From G965222505 sp965222505 (lineage in GTDB: Bacteria; Bacteroidota; Rhodothermia; Rhodothermales; DATKEJ01), in the NCBI GenBank assembly GCA_965222505.1, contig OZ244956.1, positions 992,001-1,056,000 on the forward strand: 64,000 nucleotides of DNA, in the 5' to 3' direction. The notes under the pieces are model-generated. The model made no database searches. It was given only the letters and a program-made list of their open reading frames with translations, and was not told the DNA's origin. Of the stretch, positions 1-8,253 are shown one piece after another. Within the stretch, counting starts at the first letter, position 1. The number at the start of each line of letters is the position of its first letter. The position numbers were made by a program, and so were the translations under genes.

Positions 1-2
1 AC

Positions 3-1145
3 TCCATCTATTTTGCAACCAACAGGCCCCGTACGTCCCGATATCCGAACCAACTCATTCCCTACAAGGAAAAACTCTATTTCGGAGGCCATGACGGACA
101 GAGTGGGTACGAATTGTGGCGGTATGACGGCATCAACAGACCTGGAATGGTTGCCGACGTTTATCCGGGAGATACCGGCTCCCAGCCAGCGCGCTTTGCC
201 GTCTACGATGAAACGCTGTACTTCACGGTGGAAGATGACGGCGTACACGGGCGTGCCCTGTGGAGCTATACCGAAGAGAACGGTGCAGCTTTTGTTTCTG
301 AATTAGACCCAGAGGCGGAAACCTGGTTTAGCGACAAAATGATCGTGCACCAGGGGGCCCTGTTTATTTCCGGCGAGGGCGCCCTCTGGCGCTATGACGG
401 ACAGCAGGAACCAGTCCGCATCAATGCTGATGATCCGGATAGGGGTAGCTTTTTTCCACCGTTTAGCCCCAGTCATTTAATCTCCGTTGATGACAAGCTG
501 TATTTTATCGGGAACGAGCGCACCATGAACGGTACCCTCGTCGGAAATCTATGGGTCTACGACGGCGCGTCCCCTCCCGAGAAAGTCGACCTTCCGGGTC
601 CGGTCGGGCGTTTGGACGAGCTCGTCTTATCCGGGGAGTGGTTATGCTTCTCGGAGGAGGACGACGGGATAGGGCACGACCTCGGGTGCTACAACGTGGT
701 TGATGCTTCCACCTTTTACGTCAACATCAATCCGTATCAATCCGCACAACCGGAGGGATTCGTAACCCTGCATGATGACCTCTACTTTTCTGCAGATGAC
801 GGCCAAAACGGGCGTGAACTTTGGCGGCTCGACTTGAACCGAACAACCGGCACGGCAAGGGAACGGATACCCGGTACGCACACGCCTGAAATTTCCGCAT
901 GGTATCCGAATCCCTCCCGCACGACAACCCAGCTTACGATTACGCTAGATCAGCCCGATCACGTGCGTGCCGAACTCTATGATGTGCTTGGCCGTCGGGT
1001 GCAGGTGGTAAACGTCGGCCCGCTGACACCGGGAACCAGACACCTGTTCAAGGTGAACCTGGGCGCACTCAGCCCCGGCCTATATTTGTGTCGTATTTCC
1101 GGACAAACCTTTCGTACCGTTCGGACCGTTGTTCGTGCGGGATAA
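3..1145 (+). CDS. ELWxxDG-repeat secreted protein with T9SS sorting domain (5' truncated)
   Basis: The frame is open from the first bases of the window, so the true start lies upstream; about 380 residues are visible. Short motifs ELWRYDG, ALWSYTE, ALWRYDG, NLWVYDG and RELWRLD recur every 40-70 residues, the pattern of ELWxxDG(T) repeat proteins, which probably fold as a beta-propeller-like structure. The last ~80 residues (YPNPS, then LYDVLGRRV, then LSPGLYLCRIS) form a type A T9SS C-terminal sorting domain, so the protein should be exported and released or anchored at the cell surface. It converges with the downstream PLP-enzyme gene with 37 nt between them and no obvious hairpin. Its ligand or function is unknown. 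Confidence 0.8.
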   Translation, partial: SIYFATNRPRTSRYPNQLIPYKEKLYFGGHDGQSGYELWRYDGINRPGMVADVYPGDTGSQPARFAVYDETLYFTVEDDGVHGRALWSYTEENGAAFVSELDPEAETWFSDKMIVHQGALFISGEGALWRYDGQQEPVRINADDPDRGSFFPPFSPSHLISVDDKLYFIGNERTMNGTLVGNLWVYDGASPPEKVDLPGPVGRLDELVLSGEWLCFSEEDDGIGHDLGCYNVVDASTFYVNINPYQSAQPEGFVTLHDDLYFSADDGQNGRELWRLDLNRTTGTARERIPGTHTPEISAWYPNPSRTTTQLTITLDQPDHVRAELYDVLGRRVQVVNVGPLTPGTRHLFKVNLGALSPGLYLCRISGQTFRTVRTVVRAG

Positions 1146-1182
1146 AGAACAATGATGCAAACCCGGCAGTCGTGCGTAATCG

Positions 1183-2343
1183 CTACACCTTTGCCAAGGC
1201 TTGATCCAGATCCGTGATGAGGTCGTCCACGTCTTCGATACCAACGGAGAGCCGGATGAGCGAGTCTGTCAGGCCGGCTTTGAGGCGTTCCTCGCGCGGG
1301 ATAGAGGCGTGCGTCATGGTGGCCGGGTGGTTGATTAAACTTTCAACACCCCCAAGGCTTTCGGCCAGGGAGAACACGTGGGTGCCGGAGAGCACCGACA
1401 TGGCTTTGTCGAGGGCATCATCGGCCAGGACGAAACTGAGCATACCCCCGAAGTCCCGCATTTGCCTGGCTGCCACATCATGGCCGAGATGCGATGCAAG
1501 GCCAGGGTAGTAGACCGTGCCGACTTTGGGGTGCGCCTCCAGATAATCAGCAATGGCCGTTGCATTGGCGCAGTGGCGTTCCATGCGCAAGTGCAGGGTT
1601 TTGGTGCCGCGCAGCACCAAGAAACAATCCATGGGTCCGGGGGCCGCGCCGCTGTTCTTGATCTCGAACCGGAGCTTGTCGTTCCAATCCTCTCGGCTCG
1701 TACACACCGCCCCACCGATGACGTCTGAATGGCCACCGAGGTATTTGGTGGTGGAGTGCAGCACGAGGTCCGCCCCAAGGTCAAGCGGGGTTTGCAGGTA
1801 TGGGGAGGCAAAGGTGTTGTCCACGGCTACGTCGGCCCCATGTGCCTTCCCGAGTGCGCTCACGGCGGCGATGTCGATGATGCGCATCATGGGGTTGGTG
1901 GGCGTTTCCAGCCACATGAGCCGTGTCTGGGACGAGAGGGCCTGCTCGACGGCAGAGAGGTTCGTCATATCGACGAAGGTAAACCGGATGCCGAAGCGTT
2001 CAAACGTCTGCCGAAAGAGCCGGTAGGTCCCCCCATAGAGGTCGTTGGTGGCCACCACATGGTCCCCCGGGTTAAGGGTTTTGATGATGGCATCCGTCCC
2101 GGCTACACCCGAAGAGAAACAAATGCCGAAGCGGGCATTTTCGAGGGCGGCGAGGTTGCCTTCAAGGGCCGTGCGGGTGGGGTTGCCGACGCGGGCATAG
2201 TCGTACCCCTTATGTACATCCGGGGCTTCCTGAACGTAGGTGGAGGTGAGGTAGACCGGCGTCATGATGGCGCCGGTGGAGGGGTCAGGGTGTTGACCCG
2301 CATGGATGGCGCGGGTCCCGAATCCGGAAGTGGGGGTTTTCAT
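1183..2343 (-). CDS. Trans-sulfuration PLP enzyme (cystathionine gamma-synthase/lyase family)
   Basis: This 386-residue protein belongs to the Cys/Met metabolism PLP family. It carries the YARVGNPTR motif near residue 49, SSGVAGTDA near 77, DNTFASPYL near 175, and the Schiff-base lysine in HSTTKYLGGHSD (Lys200). The family makes or cleaves cystathionine in the cytoplasm, in methionine/cysteine exchange. Sequence alone does not separate MetB (synthase) from MetC or gamma-lyase, so no symbol is given. I chose the ATG at 2343. A TTG four codons upstream lies inside the 7-bp repeat tract that abuts this start, and no Shine-Dalgarno is visible there. The next gene upstream is a TPR lipoprotein, probably a separate unit. 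Confidence 0.93.
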   Translation of the reverse strand: MKTPTSGFGTRAIHAGQHPDPSTGAIMTPVYLTSTYVQEAPDVHKGYDYARVGNPTRTALEGNLAALENARFGICFSSGVAGTDAIIKTLNPGDHVVATNDLYGGTYRLFRQTFERFGIRFTFVDMTNLSAVEQALSSQTRLMWLETPTNPMMRIIDIAAVSALGKAHGADVAVDNTFASPYLQTPLDLGADLVLHSTTKYLGGHSDVIGGAVCTSREDWNDKLRFEIKNSGAAPGPMDCFLVLRGTKTLHLRMERHCANATAIADYLEAHPKVGTVYYPGLASHLGHDVAARQMRDFGGMLSFVLADDALDKAMSVLSGTHVFSLAESLGGVESLINHPATMTHASIPREERLKAGLTDSLIRLSVGIEDVDDLITDLDQALAKV

Positions 2344-2432
2344 AATGGTCAATGGTCAATAGTCAGTTGGCAATGGTCAATGGTGTTCTCTCATTGACCA
2401 TTGGCAATTGACCATCGACCATTGACCATTCA
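2344..2432. repeat. Heptameric inverted repeat (TCAATGG / CCATTGA type)
   Basis: The left arm (2344-2384) is built from 7-bp units such as TCAATGG. The right arm (2391-2432) carries the complement CCATTGA in the same period, and the arms can pair across a ~6-nt centre. The tract fills the space between the end of the TPR gene and the start codon of the PLP enzyme. It may act as a terminator or attenuator (inference). Confidence 0.8.
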
Positions 2433-2436
2433 AAAC

Positions 2437-3654
2437 TTAGTTGCCGCCGCCTTCAGCACACTTGTAGGCTTCTTCGGCCTTGTCCATCTGGTTGGTTCGG
2501 GCATAAGCCTGACCGAGGGCGGTACAGATGTCGGAGACATCATCACCGGCGGCTTCAGACTGTTGCCGGGCCGATTCCAGGTAGGGCAGCGAAGCAGCGA
2601 AGAGATCGTCACGCTCTTTAACGAGGCCATCAATTTCTTCCTGGAGCTTGGCCTGATCTTCTTCCGACACATCATCAGCACGGAGGGCATCTTCCTTCTC
2701 GCTGATCATACTGTTGACGGCAACCGCTTTGTTCTGGTGGGCAGCCCCAAGGTTGAAGACGGCACTTGTGTAATTTGGATCGATCTCGACGGCTTTTTGA
2801 AGCTGGGCGATGGCATCGTCGAACCGTTCGGCCTGGAGCAAGAGGGAGCCATAGTTGTACCGCAGGCGGGTGTCTTCAGGGTTGGCTTCCACTTCAGAAG
2901 AGGCAAGGGCAATGGCTTCATCGGCCCGGCCGTTCCGCACGTAGACGTTGAAGAGCCGTGCCATGACGTCCTCGTTGCCGGGAAATACGGTCCGTGCTTT
3001 TTCCAGCAAGGCGATGGCGTCGTCCGTCCGGTCATTTTCACCATAGAGATCGGCGAGGTAGTTGTAGGAGTCCGGATTGTTGTCCCCTTTTTCAATGGCC
3101 ATTTCCAGGGGGCCGATGGCCTTATCGCTCTCACCGTTGGAAATATGCGCATAGGCGAGGTTCACGTAGGTCACCGAGGAGTCCGGCTGGATATCAGCGG
3201 CATTGTTGAAGTATTGGATGGCGCCGGGGTAGTCTTGCTTACTGTAGGCTACGGCTCCGCGCTGGTACTCGTTGTACCAGGCCAGGCGCATCCGGGAAAC
3301 CATGTTTTCCTTACCGGCCACGTCTTCGGCCGGCATCAGTTCGGAAGCCTTGACATAGGACGCGACCATCTCATTGACCATGTCAGTATGTTTGGTGAGG
3401 TCTTGTTCCTCATTGGCCATTTCCTGATAAACCTGTCCGCGCAGTTGCCAGGCTTCGGCGTTGAGTGCGTTGGTTTCGAGCGCTTTCTCAATATTGGTCA
3501 GGGCGCGGTCGTAATCTTTGTTGTTCAGGTCGAGCTTGGCCCCTTCAACATTGGGGTCACTGGAGCAGCCGTCTGCCCCCATCATGAGCGCGCCCATACA
3601 ACACATCACGATGAGCAAAGGTAGGCGCTCAAGGGTTGAATAAAATGTACGCAT
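2437..3654 (-). CDS. TPR-repeat lipoprotein
   Basis: A 405-residue protein. The N-terminus has a hydrophobic signal (LPLLIVMCCMGALMMG) ending in GADGC (Cys30), a plausible lipidation site although the lipobox is weak. The mature part has about seven or eight tetratricopeptide repeats from residue ~40 to 290 and ~345 to 400 (for example AWQLRGQVYQEM, AVFNLGAAHQ and ALGQAYARTNQMDKAEEAY). A charged helical insert (~305-345) separates the last repeat. TPR lipoproteins usually act as periplasmic or outer-membrane scaffolds; the partner is unknown. It stands alone between serS (upstream) and the heptameric repeat downstream. Confidence 0.85.
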   Translation of the reverse strand: MRTFYSTLERLPLLIVMCCMGALMMGADGCSSDPNVEGAKLDLNNKDYDRALTNIEKALETNALNAEAWQLRGQVYQEMANEEQDLTKHTDMVNEMVASYVKASELMPAEDVAGKENMVSRMRLAWYNEYQRGAVAYSKQDYPGAIQYFNNAADIQPDSSVTYVNLAYAHISNGESDKAIGPLEMAIEKGDNNPDSYNYLADLYGENDRTDDAIALLEKARTVFPGNEDVMARLFNVYVRNGRADEAIALASSEVEANPEDTRLRYNYGSLLLQAERFDDAIAQLQKAVEIDPNYTSAVFNLGAAHQNKAVAVNSMISEKEDALRADDVSEEDQAKLQEEIDGLVKERDDLFAASLPYLESARQQSEAAGDDVSDICTALGQAYARTNQMDKAEEAYKCAEGGGN

Positions 3655-3742
3655 GGTGTTGAGTCAGATTAGTGAACGAGGTGGGGTGGGGGTGCATTTC
3701 TGTGCGCAATAGGATAGCACAAGATAGCAAAAAGTTTCAGCG

Positions 3743-3763
3743 AAAAACAGGTGGATTCCCTGT
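3743..3763 (-). terminator. Possible weak terminator after serS
   Basis: Reading the minus strand, ACAGG and CCTGT pair across a short loop and are followed directly by a run of T residues (the A run at 3743-3747 on the plus strand). It lies just beyond the serS stop. The stem is only about 5 bp, so support is modest. Confidence 0.4.
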
Positions 3764-3767
3764 GGGT

Positions 3768-5048
3768 CTACCCCATCCGGGCACCACCCATATAGGATTG
3801 TAACGCATTGGGCACACGCACGGTCCCGTCTTCCTGCTGATAGGTTTCCAGCAAAGCCGCCACGATGCGAGGCAAGGCCAGCCCACTCCCGTTCAGGGTA
3901 TGCACAAATTGGGGCCGTCCGCCACCTTCCGGCCGGAAGCGAATGTTGGCCCGGCGCGCCTGGAAGGCTTCAAAATTCGAGACTGACGAGACCTCCAGCC
4001 AGCGCTGTTGGCCGGGGCTCCACACTTCCAGGTCATATTTTTTGGCCTGGGTAAAACCCATGTCTCCGGTACACATCAACAGCCGCCGGTAGGTCAAGCC
4101 CAACCGCTGAACGGCCCGCTCGGCATCTTCGCGCAGTTGTTCAAGGGCCTCATAGCTCTGGTCCGGGTGGACGTATTGCACCAACTCTACCTTGTCGAAC
4201 TGATGCAGCCGGTTCAGGCCGCGCACCTCTTTGCCATACGAACCGGCCTCACGCCGGAAGCATGGGGTGTAGGCGCAATACAAAAGCGGTAGATCGGCTT
4301 CAGGCAGGATTTCATCCCGCAGGAAGTTGGTCACCGGTACCTCGGCGGTAGGCACCATGTAGAAGCCGTCCCGCGTCATTTCGTACATCTGGTCTTCCTT
4401 GTCCGGCAACTGCCCCGTAGCCGTGGCACTGGCCGCATTGACCATAAAGGGGGGCTGCATTTCAGTATAGCCACCTTCGGCACCGGCCAGGTCAAGAAAA
4501 AACTGAATCAAGGCCCGGTGTAGCCGCGCCCCGACCCCTACATAAAAAGGAAAGCCTGCGCCGGTTACTTTCGCGCCGCGCTCGAAATCGGCCCAGCCGT
4601 GCTGTTCGAGGATTTCCCAATGGGGTCGGGCTTCAAACGCAAACGTTTGCGGTTCCCCCCAGGTGAACACCGTCTGGTTGTCGTCCGGTGTGGCCCCGAC
4701 GGGCACCGAGGGATGCGGCAGGTTGGGCACATCCAGCAGCAATCGGGCCCGGTCTGCGTGGAGGGTACGGACTTCTTCTTCAATTGCTTTGACTTGGCCT
4801 TTGAGTTCGGTGGTCTGTGCGATGAGGGCCTGGGCTTCTTCCCGTTGCCCGGCCTTCATCAGCTTACCGATGGCCTTCGAGCCGGTATTCAGGGTGTGTT
4901 TGGTTTTTTCCAGCGCGGCTTGCCGCTTGCGCCATAAAACATCGAAATCGAGAATGCGGTCGATGAGCGTGCCGTCGCCCATCTGTTTTTGTTGAATGGC
5001 TTGTTTGACAAGCTCGGGATGATCACGGATAAACTGGGCGTCCAACAT
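3768..5048 (-). CDS. serS: Serine--tRNA ligase
   Basis: Charges tRNA(Ser) with serine; class II synthetase, cytoplasmic. At 426 residues it is normal for the family. The N-terminal tRNA-binding coiled coil spans ~30-105. Serine pocket residues lie in PTAEVP (~233-238). Motif 2 is FRREAGSYG (264-272), and motif 3 is LNGSGLALPRIVAALLE (385-401), with the ATP-binding arginine. The ATG at 5048 gives the canonical MLD start. It is flanked upstream by the RmlD-like gene with 125 nt between, so it probably has its own promoter. Confidence 0.98.
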   Translation of the reverse strand: MLDAQFIRDHPELVKQAIQQKQMGDGTLIDRILDFDVLWRKRQAALEKTKHTLNTGSKAIGKLMKAGQREEAQALIAQTTELKGQVKAIEEEVRTLHADRARLLLDVPNLPHPSVPVGATPDDNQTVFTWGEPQTFAFEARPHWEILEQHGWADFERGAKVTGAGFPFYVGVGARLHRALIQFFLDLAGAEGGYTEMQPPFMVNAASATATGQLPDKEDQMYEMTRDGFYMVPTAEVPVTNFLRDEILPEADLPLLYCAYTPCFRREAGSYGKEVRGLNRLHQFDKVELVQYVHPDQSYEALEQLREDAERAVQRLGLTYRRLLMCTGDMGFTQAKKYDLEVWSPGQQRWLEVSSVSNFEAFQARRANIRFRPEGGGRPQFVHTLNGSGLALPRIVAALLETYQQEDGTVRVPNALQSYMGGARMG

Positions 5049-5173
5049 GGATCTATACGTAGGGATTAAATAGACGAAACAGGTTCTAAAACTAGGGGTT
5101 CAGGGATCCAAATACGTAGGCGACGGTGGGTTCTTACCGGATGATTCACGCACCAAGATGGACCTGGAACAGC

Positions 5174-6115
5174 CTACGACGAGGGCGAGGAAGAAGAGGG
5201 CACCGGCCACTGCAATACCTGGGCCAGGTGGCGCAGGGCTTGATCCAGTGGACGATGACGATACCCCAGTTCGGTTTCCGCCTTAAGCGTAATAAAGCCG
5301 GTATGAGGCGGGCGCAAGGCGGGTTGTTTGAACGTGTTGCTGCTCACCGGCTGAATCAGCCCGGCATTCAGGTCGAAGGCCTTGGCAATGGCCTGGACAA
5401 ATTTGAAGATCGGCAGGTACTCCGGGCCCGACAAATGATATACCCCATTCTTGCCGAACCGTATGATGCGCTCAATGCCCATCGCCAGATCCGGTGCATA
5501 TGTATAGCATCGCCACTGATCCGTAAACACTTTGAACGGCTTGCCTTGCTCAAATTTGGACAAAGCCCACAGGGCCAGATTGCCCCGTTTGAGATCCGTA
5601 CCGGTGCCGTAGACCACAACCGTGCGGACGATGCTCCATTGGTCCGTGCCGAGTTGCCGCACAATGTTCTCGGCTGCCAGTTTCGATTTGCCGTAAAAGT
5701 TCACCGGGTTAGGGCGGGCATCTTCACGGTACGGGCCATGCTGTCCGTCGAAGATGAAATCCGTCGAGACCTGTACCAGCCGTGCCCCCGTGCTTTTGCA
5801 ATTTCGCGCCAGGTGTTCTACGCCCTCCACATTCACTTTCCAACACGCCTCACGCTCCATTTCACAGTGATCCACTTCCGTCAGGGCTGCGCTGTTGATG
5901 ACGATGCTGGGCGCAAAATCTTCAAAGATCCGCCGCACATGCGGGGCCGAGGTAACATCCAGCCGGGTATAGCCGCAAGAGGCCCCCCTGAACCGTGGCG
6001 TGATATCCCGACCAGTAGCCAGCACATCGTACTCAGGGAATGCACTCATACGCTGCACGAGCTGCTGCCCAAGCAGGCCATTGGCCCCTGTTATGAGTAC
6101 ACGATGAAACTTCAC
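5174..6115 (-). CDS. RmlD-like NAD(P)-dependent sugar-nucleotide reductase (SDR)
   Basis: A 313-residue extended short-chain dehydrogenase. It shows the nucleotide-binding GANGLLG (10-16), STDFIFDG (~117-124, typical of dTDP-4-dehydrorhamnose reductase relatives), and the catalytic pair in YGKSK (Tyr141/Lys145). The start is GTG. It resembles RmlD and NAD-epimerase-like proteins, but no other dTDP-rhamnose genes are beside it, so the exact substrate is uncertain. It sits between serS and a B12-binding gene (32 nt away). The C-terminus ends in a serine/proline tail (PSSSSPSS) outside the domain. Confidence 0.85.
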   Translation of the reverse strand: MKFHRVLITGANGLLGQQLVQRMSAFPEYDVLATGRDITPRFRGASCGYTRLDVTSAPHVRRIFEDFAPSIVINSAALTEVDHCEMEREACWKVNVEGVEHLARNCKSTGARLVQVSTDFIFDGQHGPYREDARPNPVNFYGKSKLAAENIVRQLGTDQWSIVRTVVVYGTGTDLKRGNLALWALSKFEQGKPFKVFTDQWRCYTYAPDLAMGIERIIRFGKNGVYHLSGPEYLPIFKFVQAIAKAFDLNAGLIQPVSSNTFKQPALRPPHTGFITLKAETELGYRHRPLDQALRHLAQVLQWPVPSSSSPSS

Positions 6116-6147
6116 GGCGGAAGGGAATTAAGCGGATAAGATCCGGT

Positions 6148-6549
6148 CTATGCCTGGCTGATTACCCTGGCGTTAATGTATGAAATAATTTCGTCCAAAG
6201 GAGTGCCGGGTGTAAATACTTTATCCACGCCAGCGTCGTGGAGCGGCGCAAAATCTATCTGGGGAATGACCCCTCCGGCCAGCAATAGAATGTCGTCCAG
6301 GTCTTCCTCCTCCATCCGGGCTTTAAGCTTGGGTAATACCGTCAGGTGTGCTCCTGAAAGAATGGAAATGCCAATCACGTCAACGTCTTCCTGTACAGCC
6401 GCCGAGACGACCATCTCCGGCGTCTTGCGTAATCCGGTGTAAATGACTTCCATACCGGCATCTCGCAGGGCAGACGCAATAACGCGTGCCCCCCGGTCGT
6501 GGCCGTCCAGCCCCAGCTTGGCAATTAAAACCCGAATGGGTCGGTCCAT
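6148..6549 (-). CDS. Stand-alone B12-binding subunit/domain of an acyl-CoA mutase
   Basis: This 133-residue protein is a complete cobalamin-binding domain like the C-terminal part of methylmalonyl-CoA mutase. It has the LDGHDRGA motif with the cobalt-ligand histidine (DxHxxG, residues 15-20), then the GISILSGAH and LLLAGGVIP segments, and ends FTPGTPLDEIISYI. The family partners a separate large catalytic subunit in two-part mutases. No such subunit is in this window, so the partner must be elsewhere. The neighbouring SDR and rsmE genes do not suggest a pathway. Confidence 0.9.
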   Translation of the reverse strand: MDRPIRVLIAKLGLDGHDRGARVIASALRDAGMEVIYTGLRKTPEMVVSAAVQEDVDVIGISILSGAHLTVLPKLKARMEEEDLDDILLLAGGVIPQIDFAPLHDAGVDKVFTPGTPLDEIISYINARVISQA

Positions 6550-6715
6550 GATTTTTAGTGGTTAATGGTTACCTTTGCCTTCATACCGTGCCTGCTCCAT
6601 ACGGGTTTCGTTCCCTTCAATCCGGCCCGAGCCAACCGCATCATGGAAAACGGAAACCGGGCCGGGCGACCCCTGTGGCTGCCTCTTCATCGATTGGGTC
6701 GGTGCGACCATTTCG

Positions 6716-7465
6716 ATGACCGCGCATGACACACGAGATATTGTTTTGAATTTGATTTTGTTTGATCTGCATGAACTGGATGTGCCGCTGCCCCGGTCGG
6801 ATGGGCGGGCGCGGCATATTCTGAAGGTGTTACGGGGTGCGCCGGGGGATACGTTTGCCGTCGGGCTGCCGAATGGCCCCCGGGGGCGCGCTCGGCTGGA
6901 GGCCGTGGAGGCCGAGGGGTTGGTGTTGTCCTTTTCGTTCGACTCCTCCCCACCCCCCCTCTACCCGGTAACGCTGGTAGTGGGTTTTCCACGCCCGCAA
7001 TCGGCACGGCGCATTTTGCGGGAGGCCACCGCCCAGGGCGTAGCACAGATGTATTTTGTAGGGACTACGCTTGGGGAAAAATCCTACCGCCAAAGCCCGC
7101 TGTGGACCACCGACGAATACCAGCGCCACTTGCGTCTCGGCGCGGAACAGGCCCATTGCACCCACCTGCCGGATGTGCAATGCTTCTACAACCTGGAAAA
7201 AGGATTGGCCGCCCTCCTCCCTGCAACCGACCGCATTGCTCTTGATAACGTTGTACCTGCACGCCACCTGAATGAATGGACACCGGCCCAACTCCATACG
7301 GTGCTCGCCGTGGGCTCGGAACGGGGCTGGACGGATCGGGAACGGGACCTCCTGACGGCACACGGATTTATGCTCGCCCACATCGGCCCGCGTGCGCTGC
7401 GCACCGAAACGGCGTGCGTGGCCGGTCTTTCCCTGATTCTTGCGAAAACAGCCGGGACACCATAA
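6716..7465 (+). CDS. rsmE: RsmE-family rRNA methyltransferase
   Basis: A 249-residue SPOUT methyltransferase. The family methylates U1498 of 16S rRNA at N3 using SAM. The N-terminal PUA-like part has RARHILKVLR and GPRGRARLE. The middle carries GEKSYRQSPLW, as in the RsmE subgroup beginning NLxLxxxxEL. The C-terminal knot has LGPRALRTETA-like residues (IGPRALRTETA). The usual SAM loop IGPEGG is changed to VGSERG, which is unusual. I chose the ATG at 6716; a longer frame begins at 6575 but its extra 47 residues do not look like the family. It converges with the small secreted-protein gene across a palindrome. Confidence 0.88.
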   Translation: MTAHDTRDIVLNLILFDLHELDVPLPRSDGRARHILKVLRGAPGDTFAVGLPNGPRGRARLEAVEAEGLVLSFSFDSSPPPLYPVTLVVGFPRPQSARRILREATAQGVAQMYFVGTTLGEKSYRQSPLWTTDEYQRHLRLGAEQAHCTHLPDVQCFYNLEKGLAALLPATDRIALDNVVPARHLNEWTPAQLHTVLAVGSERGWTDRERDLLTAHGFMLAHIGPRALRTETACVAGLSLILAKTAGTP

Positions 7466-7492
7466 CCCCAAACATGGACACGGCATGCCTTC

Positions 7493-7520
7493 GTTGGGAC
7501 ACGGCATGCCGTGTCCCAAC
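7493..7520. repeat. 28-nt perfect palindrome, likely bidirectional terminator
   Basis: GTTGGGACACGGCA is followed directly by its exact reverse complement, giving a 14-bp stem with no loop. A partial copy (GGACACGGCATGCC) lies just upstream at 7475-7490. It sits between the convergent ends of rsmE and the small secreted-protein gene, so it may stop transcription from both sides. A close relative occurs at 41803-41830, which points to a dispersed palindrome family. Confidence 0.8.
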
Positions 7521-7561
7521 AAGGTTATTTAATCCGCTGGTGCTCGATAAACGTAGAACGT

Positions 7562-8032
7562 CTACGGCGTTTGGGGGCCGATGCGCACCATACACTTCGG
7601 CCCCTGGCCGGGGTTGACGCAGGTTATATCCAACATGCCGCCCTCGGCGGAGAACACGAACGCGGCATCGCCTTCGCCGGGCATCAGGGTGAGGCGTTGT
7701 TTTTCGTTGGTGCCCCGGTGCCGAATGTCTACCATCACGCCATGCCCTTTATAGAGAGACATCATCAGGGTACGTTGCGGGGCATCTGCGGCCTTGACAA
7801 TGAAGGTGCAAGACGCTTTCTGCGTCAGAATAAAGGATTGGGCGGCAAACTGCTCTATACAGGTAGCCGGAAAGGCCCGGCTGACATCAGCTTCGGTGAG
7901 CAAGGGGCCAAGGGAATCGGCAGGGGCGATCTGCAAGGTGTCTTGTGCCATGACGGCAGGGGCCATCAGGCCAAGACCCAAAGCAAAGACAATCCCCCGG
8001 AACAGAGTGAGTAATCGATTGCCGTACATCAT
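7562..8032 (-). CDS. Small secreted protein of unknown function
   Basis: About 156 residues. A clear signal peptide (hydrophobic FRGIVFALGLGLMAPAV) ends at a likely AVMA|Q cleavage site, so the mature periplasmic or extracellular protein is ~130 residues. Three or four cysteines (in PATCIEQF, KASCTFIV, ITCVNP and PKCMVRI) could form disulfides. I do not recognise the family. The two adjacent ATG codons at 8032 and 8029 are equally possible starts; the longer TTG version is less likely. It is a single gene, convergent with rsmE and divergent from the DUF2157 gene. Confidence 0.7.
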   Translation of the reverse strand: MMYGNRLLTLFRGIVFALGLGLMAPAVMAQDTLQIAPADSLGPLLTEADVSRAFPATCIEQFAAQSFILTQKASCTFIVKAADAPQRTLMMSLYKGHGVMVDIRHRGTNEKQRLTLMPGEGDAAFVFSAEGGMLDITCVNPGQGPKCMVRIGPQTP

Positions 8033-8253
8033 CAAGAGATGATCAAGAAAAATATCTTAGAACGTCGCACCCCGGATCAAGTCCAAGGCAAGCTGTCACA
8101 CGTATCAGAACAGCTTCATTAAGCCAAGTGTTTCTTGTTAACTTGCGTGCGGCTGTTCCGTTTACACTTTCTGCTGTTTCTTTACCTGAACTGGCTTTTT
8201 TCGCACACTATCCGACAAAATCGGTATACTATCGGGAAACGCATCCTACTTCT

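Noticed and set aside
2401..3624. 407-residue plus-strand ORF
   Set aside because: It is antisense to the TPR lipoprotein gene, which has a signal peptide and clear repeats.
5126..6139. 337-residue plus-strand ORF
   Set aside because: Antisense of the RmlD-like gene, which has conserved SDR motifs.
6575..6715. Longer N-terminus for rsmE
   Set aside because: The extra 47 residues do not resemble the family and a good ATG is at 6716.
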